From the NCBI GenBank assembly GCA_019638595.1, contig JAHBTJ010000013.1, positions 1 through 64,000 of the forward strand: a stretch of DNA of 64,000 bases. The letters are read 5' to 3'. The DNA comes from Chitinophagaceae bacterium (GTDB lineage: Bacteria; Bacteroidota; Bacteroidia; Chitinophagales; Chitinophagaceae). A program made the translations under genes and the position numbers. Of this stretch, positions 52,003 through 60,653 are shown one piece after another. Position 1 is the first letter of the stretch. The number at the start of each line of letters is the position of its first letter. The notes beneath the pieces were generated by a model. The model was not told the origin of the DNA and made no database searches. It saw nothing but the letters and a program-made list of their open reading frames with translations.

Positions 52003-52527
52003 CTAAAACTCATGTTTTTTTGGATTGTATGGTATCACGTAAGCCTCTTTGTCATCATCGTAGTAATGGTCAATCTGTCTGAAGACGATGCCTTTGGAAG
52101 CGAAATCATCTTTAGGACGCAGCATATCCATTGTTATATCTACATAGAAAGTGTGACCGGCTATGTCCACGGTAGGCAATTGCCCCATCAGCCTCCTTCC
52201 AAGCGCCTGCTGATCTACCATCAAAGCGAAATCTGTTTTTCCCTGCACCTCATGAACGGAACAACCGTATTTCTCCGCCATTCCCACAGGATCAAGCTGT
52301 ACCAGCTCCGGTATCTTTACTGTGGTAACGTCCGTATCATCACTAAACAACCTCGGTATGTTTTTCTCTTTAGGACTATAATCAAATACGTATCCATCAC
52401 CAACATCCCGCATGTCAAAAAGGGGAATTACGTTCTCCGGGTTTGCTTTCTCACAGAGTTGCAAGCTGGCAACGTCCACGACAAAATCGGTTCCTTCGAT
52501 GTTGTACACCGGCAATTCTCTTTTCAT
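52003..52527 (-). CDS. ICE hypothetical protein with LDPVG motif
   Basis: A 174-residue soluble protein, mainly beta: LPVYNIEGTDFVVDVASLQL, VGDGYVFDYSPKEKNIPRLF, IPELVQLDPVGMAEKYG, then VDIAGHTFYVDITMDMLRPK and YVIPYNPKKHEF. The first and last parts resemble each other (strand-forming VYNIEGTDFVVDV and TVDIAGHTFYVDI), so it may contain an internal repeat. Its start overlaps the TraF stop by four bases, so the two are coupled. Function unknown. Confidence 0.65.
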   Translation of the reverse strand: MKRELPVYNIEGTDFVVDVASLQLCEKANPENVIPLFDMRDVGDGYVFDYSPKEKNIPRLFSDDTDVTTVKIPELVQLDPVGMAEKYGCSVHEVQGKTDFALMVDQQALGRRLMGQLPTVDIAGHTFYVDITMDMLRPKDDFASKGIVFRQIDHYYDDDKEAYVIPYNPKKHEF

Positions 52528-52853
52528 GATTGGTTGTCTTTAATGTCCATAAAGATTTTTCTGCTCCTGGACTTGATCAGCTTAGGAACCTGCTTCCGGG
52601 CAAGGGCTTTCATCAAGCCATGTTCGCCGTATTTGTTACTCATGCCGTAAATCTTCATAACCAGGAATGTTCCTGCGGTCAGAATGATACCGATGCACAG
52701 GTAAGTAGGAAGACTGATGATATACATTGCGGCAAAGACAATGAGCAGCGCCACGACACCACCGCCTAAATACCAGATATATTGCGCCTTCAAGCCTTTG
52801 AACTCGATGCTCTGGTTAATTCCCTTGTTAATTTGATAAACACTATTTGCCAT
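52524..52853 (-). CDS. traF: Conjugative transfer protein TraF (DUF4133, VirB3-like)
   Basis: A 109-residue protein with two membrane helices (IWYLGGGVVALLIVFAAMYI and TYLCIGIILTAGTFLVMKIY). It starts VYQINKGINQSIEFKGLKAQ and ends MKALARKQVPKLIKSRSRKI, the pattern of Bacteroidetes TraF. It stands before TraG as usual, but two small unknown genes lie between them and a 5.5-kb gene separates it from TraE. Confidence 0.9.
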   Translation of the reverse strand: MANSVYQINKGINQSIEFKGLKAQYIWYLGGGVVALLIVFAAMYIISLPTYLCIGIILTAGTFLVMKIYGMSNKYGEHGLMKALARKQVPKLIKSRSRKIFMDIKDNQS

Positions 52854-52873
52854 AATATTTCCTGTTAATTTTT

Positions 52874-55800
52874 TTATAATCGCATCCTGCTACGGGAACG
52901 TTCTGCTACCTGTTGCGAGGCCAGTATCACTTCTTTTGGAACAGTATGCTCGTTCACTTTTTCGGACAGTTGAATGACAGGTGTATCAATAACTTCTTCC
53001 GGTTCGGTTTCCGCTACCTGTTGCTGCTTCAACTGGTTTTCCTGTATCTTGATGGCTATCTGCCTTTCCAGATTTGCCAGTTCATTTTTCATTTGTTGTA
53101 ATTCCGCTTCCTGTAAAAATGGTTTGGTAGTAAGCTGCTCCAGTTTGGGTATCTCTGTTTTCAGTTCGTTTAAAGTATGCTCATACTTTTCTTTCAGGCT
53201 TTCCACCCGGTCAATCGCATTAAGGAAATGTCTTGCCGCCAGCTTAGGATTGTCTGTATTCGGAAACCCGTTGTTGTAAGTGTACTTAATACCGTCACTG
53301 CTTCGCTGTGCATAAAAGCTATTGGAATAGCGGTATTCAAAAACTCCGTTTTCCTCATAGGCTTCCTGCTGCCTGCGGATATACAGGCTGAAACCGTAGA
53401 GTGTACCTATCTGTGCTGTATGCTCATCTGCAACAGCAGGCTTCCAGTCCTGGTACAGCTTGATGATGTGTTTACCAATGGCTTCACTGTCCGTTGAACT
53501 GATAGTATCCAGTTTGATAGGGTTAACCTTTACACCGTCCTTATCCAGTTGAAGGCCGGCCTTGTACACTTTTTCATCTGCTGCAAGTTTATCGAGCGTT
53601 TTAACGGTGGATGCCTGTTCATTTTGCAGATTTTCCAATTGGTATTTATTGCGTGCGATTTCTCTGAAGTGAGAAACTTTCAGGCTTTCCATTACAGCTA
53701 TCTTCTTTTCCAGTTTTGATTTTTCCAATAATGAAGTGTCGCCGGACAGAATGGCTATATATTCGGAAAAATTCATCCCGCTTTTTTCGTCAATCGCACC
53801 TTCATCAATGGTACGCACGTTCAACTCACAATTTTTCATTTGCGAAATGAACGTCTGTTTATTCTTCAGAAGGTTGAATTTGTAATTATCCAATGACTGT
53901 TCTACTGCGTAGATATAGTTCTGAACTTTGTTGCCGTAATATTCTTTGGCAATAAGATTGCCCTGGCGTGCGCCACGGCCATTACGTTGTTCCAGCTCTG
54001 ACGGTTTCCAGGGAATATCAAGGTGGTGCATGGCCACTACACGTTGCTGCACATTTAGGCCGGTTCCGGCTTTCTCTGTGCTGCCCAATAAAATGCGAAT
54101 CTCACCTCTGTTCATCTTACGGAACAGTTCGGGCTTTTTTGTATCTGTCCAGTCGTGAATAAAAGTGATTTCCCGTTCGGGAATATTAAAGTCCCTGATC
54201 AGTTTTTCTTTAACTGCATCGTAGATATTAAATTCAACAGGCTTGGGTGTACCAATGTCTGAGAAGATAATCTGTGTACCCTTATGCTCGGTAGTTTCTT
54301 TATAGATCTCTGCAATCTTGCGGGCACTGACATTTACTTTGTTGTCGGGATGATCACTATACTTCCACTCGTTGATCAATCGCATATCCGCCGACATTTT
54401 CTTAGCGTAGTTGGTTGCGATCAGCATTCTGCCTTTGTCTTCCTCTGGCGTCAACCTGCCACGACCAATCAATTCACCATTGCCTGTTTTAGCGAATTGC
54501 ATCAGGTTTTTAATGAACTCACTTTGTTCAGGCGTTGGCTTTATGTTCACCAGCGTTTCACTCAATTCGGGCTTGTCAAGGTTTATATGTTTTGCCGTTT
54601 TGTAGTCGGTGATCTCGTTATAGAACAAAGCAAGCTCCGGTACTTTAATAAAATGCCTGAAGCGTTCTTTGGCAATGATCTCGTTGGTCACTGAAAATTC
54701 AAAGTCTGTTGTTTTACGTGCAAATACAGCAGCCCAACCATCAAAATTTTCAATATGCTGGCGTTCCATTTCTTTCGGACGCAGGTATTTAAACAACAGA
54801 TACATTTCGGTGAGGCTGTTGGATATAGGTGTGCCGGAAAGGAACGTGACACATAAATCGGAATTAAAACGTGTTTGCAGTTCGCGAACAGCGAACAACA
54901 TATTCAGCGCCTTCTGGCTACCTTCTGTATTACCCAAACCGGCGACCCTGTTATGGCGGGTAGTGAAAGTGAGATTTTTGTACTTATGGGATTCGTCCAC
55001 AAATAAGTGATCAATGCCCATTTCTTTGAAATTGATACCTGTGTCTTTCTTTTCCTCGATGTCTTTCAGGATAGATTTCAGTTTTCCCTCAAGGTTGTTC
55101 TTCCGTATCTCCAGCCCTTTGAGCATTTTCTTAGAGATGTCGCCGCCAAGATCTTTGACAGTGTCCAGGTCACGTTCAACATTGTCCAGTTCCGTTTGAA
55201 ATATCTCTCTTTGTATCTCCGATGACTGCGGTATTTTTCCGAATTGGTCGTGCGTAAGTATGATGCAGTCCCAATTGTTGTTCTTTATTTCATGGAAAAG
55301 CCGCAACCGTTGGGCGGGTGTAAAATCATTTTGCCCCGGAAACAGGATGCGAGCTTTAGGATAGGCTTTTTTATAGGTTTCTGCTATCTGGTTAACGTTT
55401 GCCTTTAGCGCAACAATCATAGGCTTATGCACGATACCTAATCTTTTCAGCTCCTGTGCGGAGACGATCATGGTAAGGGTTTTGCCCAATCCTACTTCAT
55501 GATCAACCAATGCTCCCCGGTTCTGTATGATTCGCCAGGCTGCATTCTTTTGTGAGCTGTATAAATCCTCAATGCCTAATGCTTTTTTGTCTAAGCCGGG
55601 AAAATTGAGGTGATTGCCGTTGAACTCTCGTAATACATAGCAGTTGAACGTATCATTGTACAGGTTTTCCAAGTTCTTTTTCTCATCATCGGGTATTTCG
55701 TTCAGCCAGTTGATGAAACCACTCCTTATCTGCTCGATCTTTTGGTGAGCCAGTTGTATGGCTTCATTATCGGGGACCCTAATGGTTGTATTATTAGGCC

Positions 55801-58414
55801 CTTTCACTTCATAAGTAAAGAAAGGGGTTGTATTCTCCAGTGCATGTTCCAGCAAAGTGTATCCGTAGGTAGTACGTCCGCTTTTCGGTGTAACAGCGAA
55901 CTCTCTCGATACTTTGATATTCATTCCTGTGTTTACCTTGAAGGCATCCAGCGACGGAAAATAATTGATGGTAGTGTCCAGCTCGAACAGTGATGTAGCA
56001 AATCGCTCGTAGTATGAATTAGGTATCCAGCGTTCTCCTAAATTGAAATCCAGTAATTCAAACGGAATACGCTCCGGCTGCACCTTTGCGATGGCTTCCG
56101 CACTTCTTTTATATTGCAGGTTATCCGGGAACTGACCGTAAAGGTGTTCTGCCTGCCGCAGCTTTTCAACTACATTACCGCTCAAATACTGGTCTGCTGT
56201 TTCCCACTCATTGCTGGCAGGATTCATGTACACATGATTGCCGAGACGATTGATGACTTCGTTTTCATCTAACCCCATTGCTGCACTGATGAAGCCTGTA
56301 TCTACCTTTCCAGTATCGTTGAGGCTATGAGCAAGGGCTTCAATGGGATCATCGGTTATAAACCGCTCTTTAACCTGGTGAATGGAGTGAGTTAATATAT
56401 CTGCCTTCACAAACCGTTCGCCTTCTCTGCGTTCGAGCGAGGACAATGCAATAACTCCGAAGGCGGTATCTTCCAGAATACGCCTGCGGTTATCAGGGCT
56501 GTTCAAAAGACCGTATTCAACAACAAAATGTTCATACTTGCTGTTGAGCTGATCCCTGTCTGCATTGCTGATTGTTTCCCCTGATACTTCTTTGGCTGCT
56601 AATTCGAGATAAGCATCACGAAGTGCCGCATAGTTTTCGTAGAAATGAATGTTTCCCTGAAGACCCAGGGGCTGGAACACGGCTTGCTTGTATTCTGGAT
56701 CGGGATTGCCAATTGTGCCGACACTACCCATGTGTACCACCAGCGTTCCTTCCTGGTAGTAAGGCTTTAGCCCGATAAAAGGAAGCGGAACTTTTTGTTC
56801 AAACCGGAAAAAGCCTTCCAGTGTCTGGTCGCCCTCGTACCTGAAACTGTGGTCAAACTGTTTAAGATAATTGGAAATACCCGTCAGCTCATGACCCAAT
56901 AAACGGGCATCCATCCAATTTGCTGACAGATGATCTACTTCTTTGACATTAGAATACAGCTTATATAAAAAACGATTGCTTTTGTGCTGCTTCGCGGTAA
57001 GCAATACAACATTCTCATGACTTGGCTTATCGGTGGTGCGTATCGTGCCGATGATGCGTGCTGATGTTTTTTCCACAACCGTTTCATCGAGCGGATTGAT
57101 ATATGCCATTGCCCGGTTGATCTGCTCTGCCGGGGCTGTATCAAACAATCCCAATTGTACCGAAGTGCTTTCCGTTGTGTTTTCCGGCATCGGCAGGTAC
57201 GTGAGTTTTTTACCCTCATTTTCAGGAACAGGTAATAGTACCGTTTGCGCCTTCTGATATAATTCAGTGTTAAAGCGATTTTGGAATTGATTGATCAGAC
57301 TGGCATGAAGGCTTTCCCTGATCTGGTTGATGTCACCATCCTGCCAAACCACTTCTGAAGCTCTGCCGTATTGGTTTTTGCCTGGCTTACGCACATTGCC
57401 CATGACCACATCGTGATCGTGAGTGGAGATAAAATAATTATAGGGAAAGCGACCAAATTCATTTTCTCGTTCCCTTACTTCATTCAGCCAATCTTCTTCC
57501 CAGCTTATCTTTTCCTTTCCCGTATTCTTTTGAACAATCAACAAATGATTCGGCGCTTCGGTATTGCCGGTATCTTTCATAAGATTATCAGGCATCACCG
57601 CAAGGCCCACAAAATCCGCCCGCTGAAACAGGTATTCTCTTGCCGTATGATTAGATGGACTGTTCAGGAAAGCATCTGTTGTTATGAAAGCCATCAAACC
57701 ACCTTCAGCCAGTTTGTCCAGACCTTTGGCGAAAAAATAATTGTGTATTTTACCCGATATTTCTTTATCGGGAAAGGCTTCATCATATACCGAAAAATTC
57801 CCAAAAGGAATATTGCTCACCACGAGATCATAAGTCTTATTATCCTTTACAGGTGCTTCTTCAAAGCCCGTAATATGCGTCGCTGTTTTTACAGGAAGCG
57901 TACTGTTGATAGCAGACAGCACTAATCCGGTTAGCCTGTCCTTTTCCACTGCGGTAATCTGTTCCAGTTGAGGGAATGATGTAACCGCTTCGCTGATGAA
58001 CACACCTGAACCGGCTGAAGGTTCATACAATCTTTTAGGCTGAATGCCCTGTGCTGCGAGTACGCTGTAAAGGGTTTGGGGTACTACCTCCGGTGTATAA
58101 AATGCGGTGAGAACACTATTGCGTAATGAAGCAATGATTTCCTTGTAAGCTGTTTCAGGATAGTTTTCTTTGAGCAGGTCGTGTAATTGCATCATTTCTG
58201 CGTGATGCTTCAAATCTTCTTTTGTAGCACCATTAGCCTGCCAATCTTCCGGTGATCCGTAAGGATATAAAACGGCCTTGATGCCGCCAAAACCTGCATA
58301 TTTTTTCAGGCTGCCGACATCTTCCGCAGTAAGCGGACGACCGTTCTGATAATCCAACGCTGTACGGATAGCACGAAGGTTATCATGCAGCTTTTGGGAA
58401 ACATTGTAAGCCAT
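52874..58414 (-). CDS. Giant N6-DNA methyltransferase/helicase fusion (DarB-like)
   Basis: A 1846-residue cytoplasmic protein. Residues about 100-320 form an N6-adenine methyltransferase: YEPSAGSGVFISEA is the SAM-binding motif and VSNIPFGNFS the catalytic motif IV (N-I-P-F, where N-P-P-Y/F is usual). A middle region (about 330-930) links to an SF2/SNF2-type helicase: DHEVGLGKTLTMIVSAQE near 976, LFVDESHKYKNL near 1143, and the C-terminal motor with EKAGTGLNVQQRVVAMHHLD and QRNGRGARQGN near 1450-1500. A coiled coil follows. The layout recalls phage P1 DarB, which protects incoming DNA from restriction. The ATG at 58414 is used because 58420 is a GTG. Confidence 0.85.
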   Translation of the reverse strand: MAYNVSQKLHDNLRAIRTALDYQNGRPLTAEDVGSLKKYAGFGGIKAVLYPYGSPEDWQANGATKEDLKHHAEMMQLHDLLKENYPETAYKEIIASLRNSVLTAFYTPEVVPQTLYSVLAAQGIQPKRLYEPSAGSGVFISEAVTSFPQLEQITAVEKDRLTGLVLSAINSTLPVKTATHITGFEEAPVKDNKTYDLVVSNIPFGNFSVYDEAFPDKEISGKIHNYFFAKGLDKLAEGGLMAFITTDAFLNSPSNHTAREYLFQRADFVGLAVMPDNLMKDTGNTEAPNHLLIVQKNTGKEKISWEEDWLNEVRERENEFGRFPYNYFISTHDHDVVMGNVRKPGKNQYGRASEVVWQDGDINQIRESLHASLINQFQNRFNTELYQKAQTVLLPVPENEGKKLTYLPMPENTTESTSVQLGLFDTAPAEQINRAMAYINPLDETVVEKTSARIIGTIRTTDKPSHENVVLLTAKQHKSNRFLYKLYSNVKEVDHLSANWMDARLLGHELTGISNYLKQFDHSFRYEGDQTLEGFFRFEQKVPLPFIGLKPYYQEGTLVVHMGSVGTIGNPDPEYKQAVFQPLGLQGNIHFYENYAALRDAYLELAAKEVSGETISNADRDQLNSKYEHFVVEYGLLNSPDNRRRILEDTAFGVIALSSLERREGERFVKADILTHSIHQVKERFITDDPIEALAHSLNDTGKVDTGFISAAMGLDENEVINRLGNHVYMNPASNEWETADQYLSGNVVEKLRQAEHLYGQFPDNLQYKRSAEAIAKVQPERIPFELLDFNLGERWIPNSYYERFATSLFELDTTINYFPSLDAFKVNTGMNIKVSREFAVTPKSGRTTYGYTLLEHALENTTPFFTYEVKGPNNTTIRVPDNEAIQLAHQKIEQIRSGFINWLNEIPDDEKKNLENLYNDTFNCYVLREFNGNHLNFPGLDKKALGIEDLYSSQKNAAWRIIQNRGALVDHEVGLGKTLTMIVSAQELKRLGIVHKPMIVALKANVNQIAETYKKAYPKARILFPGQNDFTPAQRLRLFHEIKNNNWDCIILTHDQFGKIPQSSEIQREIFQTELDNVERDLDTVKDLGGDISKKMLKGLEIRKNNLEGKLKSILKDIEEKKDTGINFKEMGIDHLFVDESHKYKNLTFTTRHNRVAGLGNTEGSQKALNMLFAVRELQTRFNSDLCVTFLSGTPISNSLTEMYLLFKYLRPKEMERQHIENFDGWAAVFARKTTDFEFSVTNEIIAKERFRHFIKVPELALFYNEITDYKTAKHINLDKPELSETLVNIKPTPEQSEFIKNLMQFAKTGNGELIGRGRLTPEEDKGRMLIATNYAKKMSADMRLINEWKYSDHPDNKVNVSARKIAEIYKETTEHKGTQIIFSDIGTPKPVEFNIYDAVKEKLIRDFNIPEREITFIHDWTDTKKPELFRKMNRGEIRILLGSTEKAGTGLNVQQRVVAMHHLDIPWKPSELEQRNGRGARQGNLIAKEYYGNKVQNYIYAVEQSLDNYKFNLLKNKQTFISQMKNCELNVRTIDEGAIDEKSGMNFSEYIAILSGDTSLLEKSKLEKKIAVMESLKVSHFREIARNKYQLENLQNEQASTVKTLDKLAADEKVYKAGLQLDKDGVKVNPIKLDTISSTDSEAIGKHIIKLYQDWKPAVADEHTAQIGTLYGFSLYIRRQQEAYEENGVFEYRYSNSFYAQRSSDGIKYTYNNGFPNTDNPKLAARHFLNAIDRVESLKEKYEHTLNELKTEIPKLEQLTTKPFLQEAELQQMKNELANLERQIAIKIQENQLKQQQVAETEPEEVIDTPVIQLSEKVNEHTVPKEVILASQQVAERSRSRMRL

Positions 58415-58449
58415 AATCACACATTTTCTTTCTTCACTTTTCTATTGGC

Positions 58450-58878
58450 TCAGGCCAGGTAATCATGCACCTGTCCTATAATGGCATATCTCAAATGCCT
58501 GTTCGTTTCGTTTTCACTGTTAAAATCAAAATCACTAAAAATGCCTTTGCATGTTTCGATAAGATTTACCACTTCGTAGGTGAGTGTTCCGTTTTCCTTC
58601 ATCTGCTCGTAGTCTCCATTAAATTCTTCTTCTATAATCGAGCGTATGTACTGATAGCGGGAAGGCTGTAATTCCACCGTCATTGCATTGAGGCATAGTT
58701 CCTCGATGATGTAGGGTGGTCTTCCTTCGCCAAGAAGCTGCTCAACCATCGGCAATACAGCGTTCACCTTTTCTTCCAGATACCTGGTGACTGAGTAGTC
58801 TTCCTGCAAGCTGATCATGAGATCAGGATTGTTGTGGACGATATACGCCCACAACTTTTCTGTTAGCACACTTTGCAT
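58450..58878 (-). CDS. DUF1896-family protein
   Basis: A 142-residue soluble helical protein: MQSVLTEKLWAYIVHNNPDL then DYSVTRYLEEKVNAVLPMV, RPPYIIEELCLNAMTVELQP, IRSIIEEEFNGDYEQM. This is the DUF1896 pattern found in Bacteroidetes conjugative elements, usually next to large helicase/methylase genes as here. Function unknown; a partner of the methyltransferase-helicase is suggested by position. It lies 12 bases downstream of TraE. Confidence 0.8.
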   Translation of the reverse strand: MQSVLTEKLWAYIVHNNPDLMISLQEDYSVTRYLEEKVNAVLPMVEQLLGEGRPPYIIEELCLNAMTVELQPSRYQYIRSIIEEEFNGDYEQMKENGTLTYEVVNLIETCKGIFSDFDFNSENETNRHLRYAIIGQVHDYLA

Positions 58879-58890
58879 ACTTCCTGATTT

Positions 58891-59229
58891 TTAAACACCG
58901 AAGAAGGATTGAATAACGGTTGCAACCACCACCAGAAAAATGCAGCTACCAAACCAGGCGGCGGCAACTTTTCCAGTATCCTGATCACCCGCATTCCATT
59001 TCTGGTAAACTTTAACTGCGCCAATCAAACCCAGCAATGCACCCACCGCATACATAAGGTTGGTTCCTGCGGAGAAGTAGCTGCGTACTTTAGTATTGGC
59101 TTCATTGATACCCTGAATGCCATCCTGGGCGAATGCCCCATAGTGGATGGCCAATAGTGCCAGAGCGACACAGATCATGATAACCTTTTTGCGGTTATTT
59201 CCTTTTGTTTTCCTGCTGCACATTTCCAT
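58891..59229 (-). CDS. traE: Conjugative transfer protein TraE (DUF4134, VirB2-like)
   Basis: A 112-residue protein with a signal segment (KVIMICVALALLAIHYGAFA) and a pilin-like body: GINEANTKVRSYFSAGTNLM, YAVGALLGLIGAVKVYQKWN, and a second helix in CIFLVVVATVIQSFFGV. This is the TraE family, thought to be the VirB2-like major pilin. In related elements TraE, TraF and TraG are adjacent. Here DUF1896 and the giant fusion gene sit between TraE and TraF. Confidence 0.92.
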   Translation of the reverse strand: MEMCSRKTKGNNRKKVIMICVALALLAIHYGAFAQDGIQGINEANTKVRSYFSAGTNLMYAVGALLGLIGAVKVYQKWNAGDQDTGKVAAAWFGSCIFLVVVATVIQSFFGV

Positions 59230-59366
59230 AACACACGTTTATTAAAATTTGAAATCAACTCTTCTAAAAAACAGAGCGGCTTCGCCGTCACACAACCTGT
59301 TATTCCTACCACACTTTGCCCTTACGCACCAGGAGGGACAGGGAAGCACGCTCCGTTAATGGACTG
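59230..59366. other. Intergenic leader upstream of traE
   Basis: This 137-base gap holds no gene. A small hairpin CGGC-TTC-GCCG lies near 59278-59288, with a T-run on the minus side that makes it a weak terminator or attenuator before traE. Nothing else was recognised. Confidence 0.35.
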
Positions 59367-59843
59367 CTACACTGCTTCTTTCCACAACAGTTCCACTTCA
59401 TCTTCCTTGAGTGTAACAGCACCATATTTTTGACACTCGGTTACAATCAGTTCATTGACTGACGACCGAATGGGCGAGTATCGCACGGAAGGGTATTCCT
59501 TCAGTACCATGCTCAGATATTGTTTAAATTCCTGTGGGATTAGCTTTCTGCGGGAGGCATCAGCCACAACAGCTTTGAGACGTTCAATGAGATGTTCCAC
59601 TTCTGTAAACTCATCATCCGTTGTTTTTTCAAAGCTGCTCATTTCTTGCTGCCCCGGTTCATCGCCAGGATCAGACATGCCGTTGTTATCAGAAGATATT
59701 GTTCTGAGTTTCGGTTTACGTTTCCCTGAAAGCAGATCTTTGATTTCAGCAGAAAAATACCTTACACCTACAAACAGGTAGTAAATGGCTAATAGTATGG
59801 CAACTGCAATAATGTAGTCACTCCATGAAATGTTCTTTAACAT
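59367..59843 (-). CDS. ICE membrane-anchored hypothetical protein upstream of traE
   Basis: A 158-residue protein with one N-terminal membrane helix (YIIAVAILLAIYYLFVGVRY) and a cytoplasmic part with an acidic linker (NNGMSDPGDEPGQQEM). It ends with a helical domain (EVEHLIERLKAVVADASRRK, FKQYLSMVLKEYPSVRYSPI). It is the first gene of the transfer block as read on the minus strand and might correspond to an early tra gene, but I cannot assign it to a named family. Confidence 0.65.
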   Translation of the reverse strand: MLKNISWSDYIIAVAILLAIYYLFVGVRYFSAEIKDLLSGKRKPKLRTISSDNNGMSDPGDEPGQQEMSSFEKTTDDEFTEVEHLIERLKAVVADASRRKLIPQEFKQYLSMVLKEYPSVRYSPIRSSVNELIVTECQKYGAVTLKEDEVELLWKEAV

Positions 59844-59896
59844 ACGCTTACTTTTTTCGTTTAACAGTTTTCAATCCGACCCTTTAAGAACCAGTT

Positions 59897-59991
59897 GTTT
59901 CGATTGGTTTCGATAGCAAAAAAACAAACACAGCGAAGGCGTTTCAAGTCCAACTTTATCTTGTACTCTAAGTTGTACCCCTTGTACCCCT
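59897..59991. repeat. Short direct repeats in the divergent intergenic region
   Basis: GTTTCGAT occurs at 59897-59904 and 59907-59914, ten bases apart. TTGTACCCC occurs at 59973-59981 and 59982-59990, with a related TTGTACTCT at 59961-59969. The 247-base region lies between the start of the transfer block and the divergent lipoprotein gene. Spacing of 9-12 bases suggests binding sites for a regulator, which is inferred. The rest of the region shows no gene. Confidence 0.4.
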
Positions 59992-60090
59992 TGATAATCA
60001 GGCATACAGTCTTCTGCAAACCGATTATTTTTTTTAAATTAGTATTCGGAATTTTGAATGACTATCGTGAAAAACTAAAAGCGAATCGTT

Positions 60091-60612
60091 ATGAAAACTG
60101 GAAGTGTATTTGGAATTGCCATTTTTCTCCTGGCCTCCTGTAGTCAAACCAAATTGGAAAAGGAAGAAGCTGCATCAGCTATACGTGAAGCCAAGAATTA
60201 TCCAAAAGTGTACGAGTATGAAATCAATATGACTGACCCCGCAAGTGCGAAGAAGCTACTGGATGCGGGGCTGGAGGGAGAGGGATGGGTGACAGTTGAT
60301 AAAACGCAGAAGCTAAAAGATGCAGGACAACCAATCGTCCATTTTACAGAGAAGGCAAAACCTTACCTCATTCGCATAGATAAGAAGTACGATAATGTGC
60401 AGGTAGTAAAAGTTGCTGACATGGATTTAGGGGAAATTACGGGCATTCAATTACAGGAGGATAATAAGAGCGCAACTGTGGAATATACTGTCGTTTATAA
60501 AAATGTAACACCTTTTGCCAAACTCATGAAGCGTGACCTTTCCCAAACAGAAACACAACGTGCCCGCCTCGATCATTTTGATACGGGCTGGAAATTGGAT
60601 AGCCAGCGTTAA
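60091..60612 (+). CDS. ICE lipoprotein of unknown function (plus strand)
   Basis: A 173-residue protein with signal and lipobox LLASC near residue 16, followed by SQTKLEKEEAASAIREAKNY. The rest is alpha-beta: KVYEYEINMTDPASAKKLLD, GEGWVTVDKTQKL, PYLIRIDKKYDNVQVVKVAD, SATVEYTVVYKNVTPFAKLM. No known family was recognised. It is one of only two plus-strand protein genes in the element, divergent from the transfer block and convergent with the 60654 gene, so it has its own promoter (not identified). Confidence 0.7.
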   Translation: MKTGSVFGIAIFLLASCSQTKLEKEEAASAIREAKNYPKVYEYEINMTDPASAKKLLDAGLEGEGWVTVDKTQKLKDAGQPIVHFTEKAKPYLIRIDKKYDNVQVVKVADMDLGEITGIQLQEDNKSATVEYTVVYKNVTPFAKLMKRDLSQTETQRARLDHFDTGWKLDSQR

Positions 60613-60653
60613 ATATCCCGTTGCAGTGTGTTCTTTGAACAAGCCGGGTGCTA

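Noticed and set aside
51940-52650. 236-codon plus-strand open frame over TraF and the 52003 gene
   Set aside because: Antisense to coupled tra genes with a four-base overlap; no recognisable domain.
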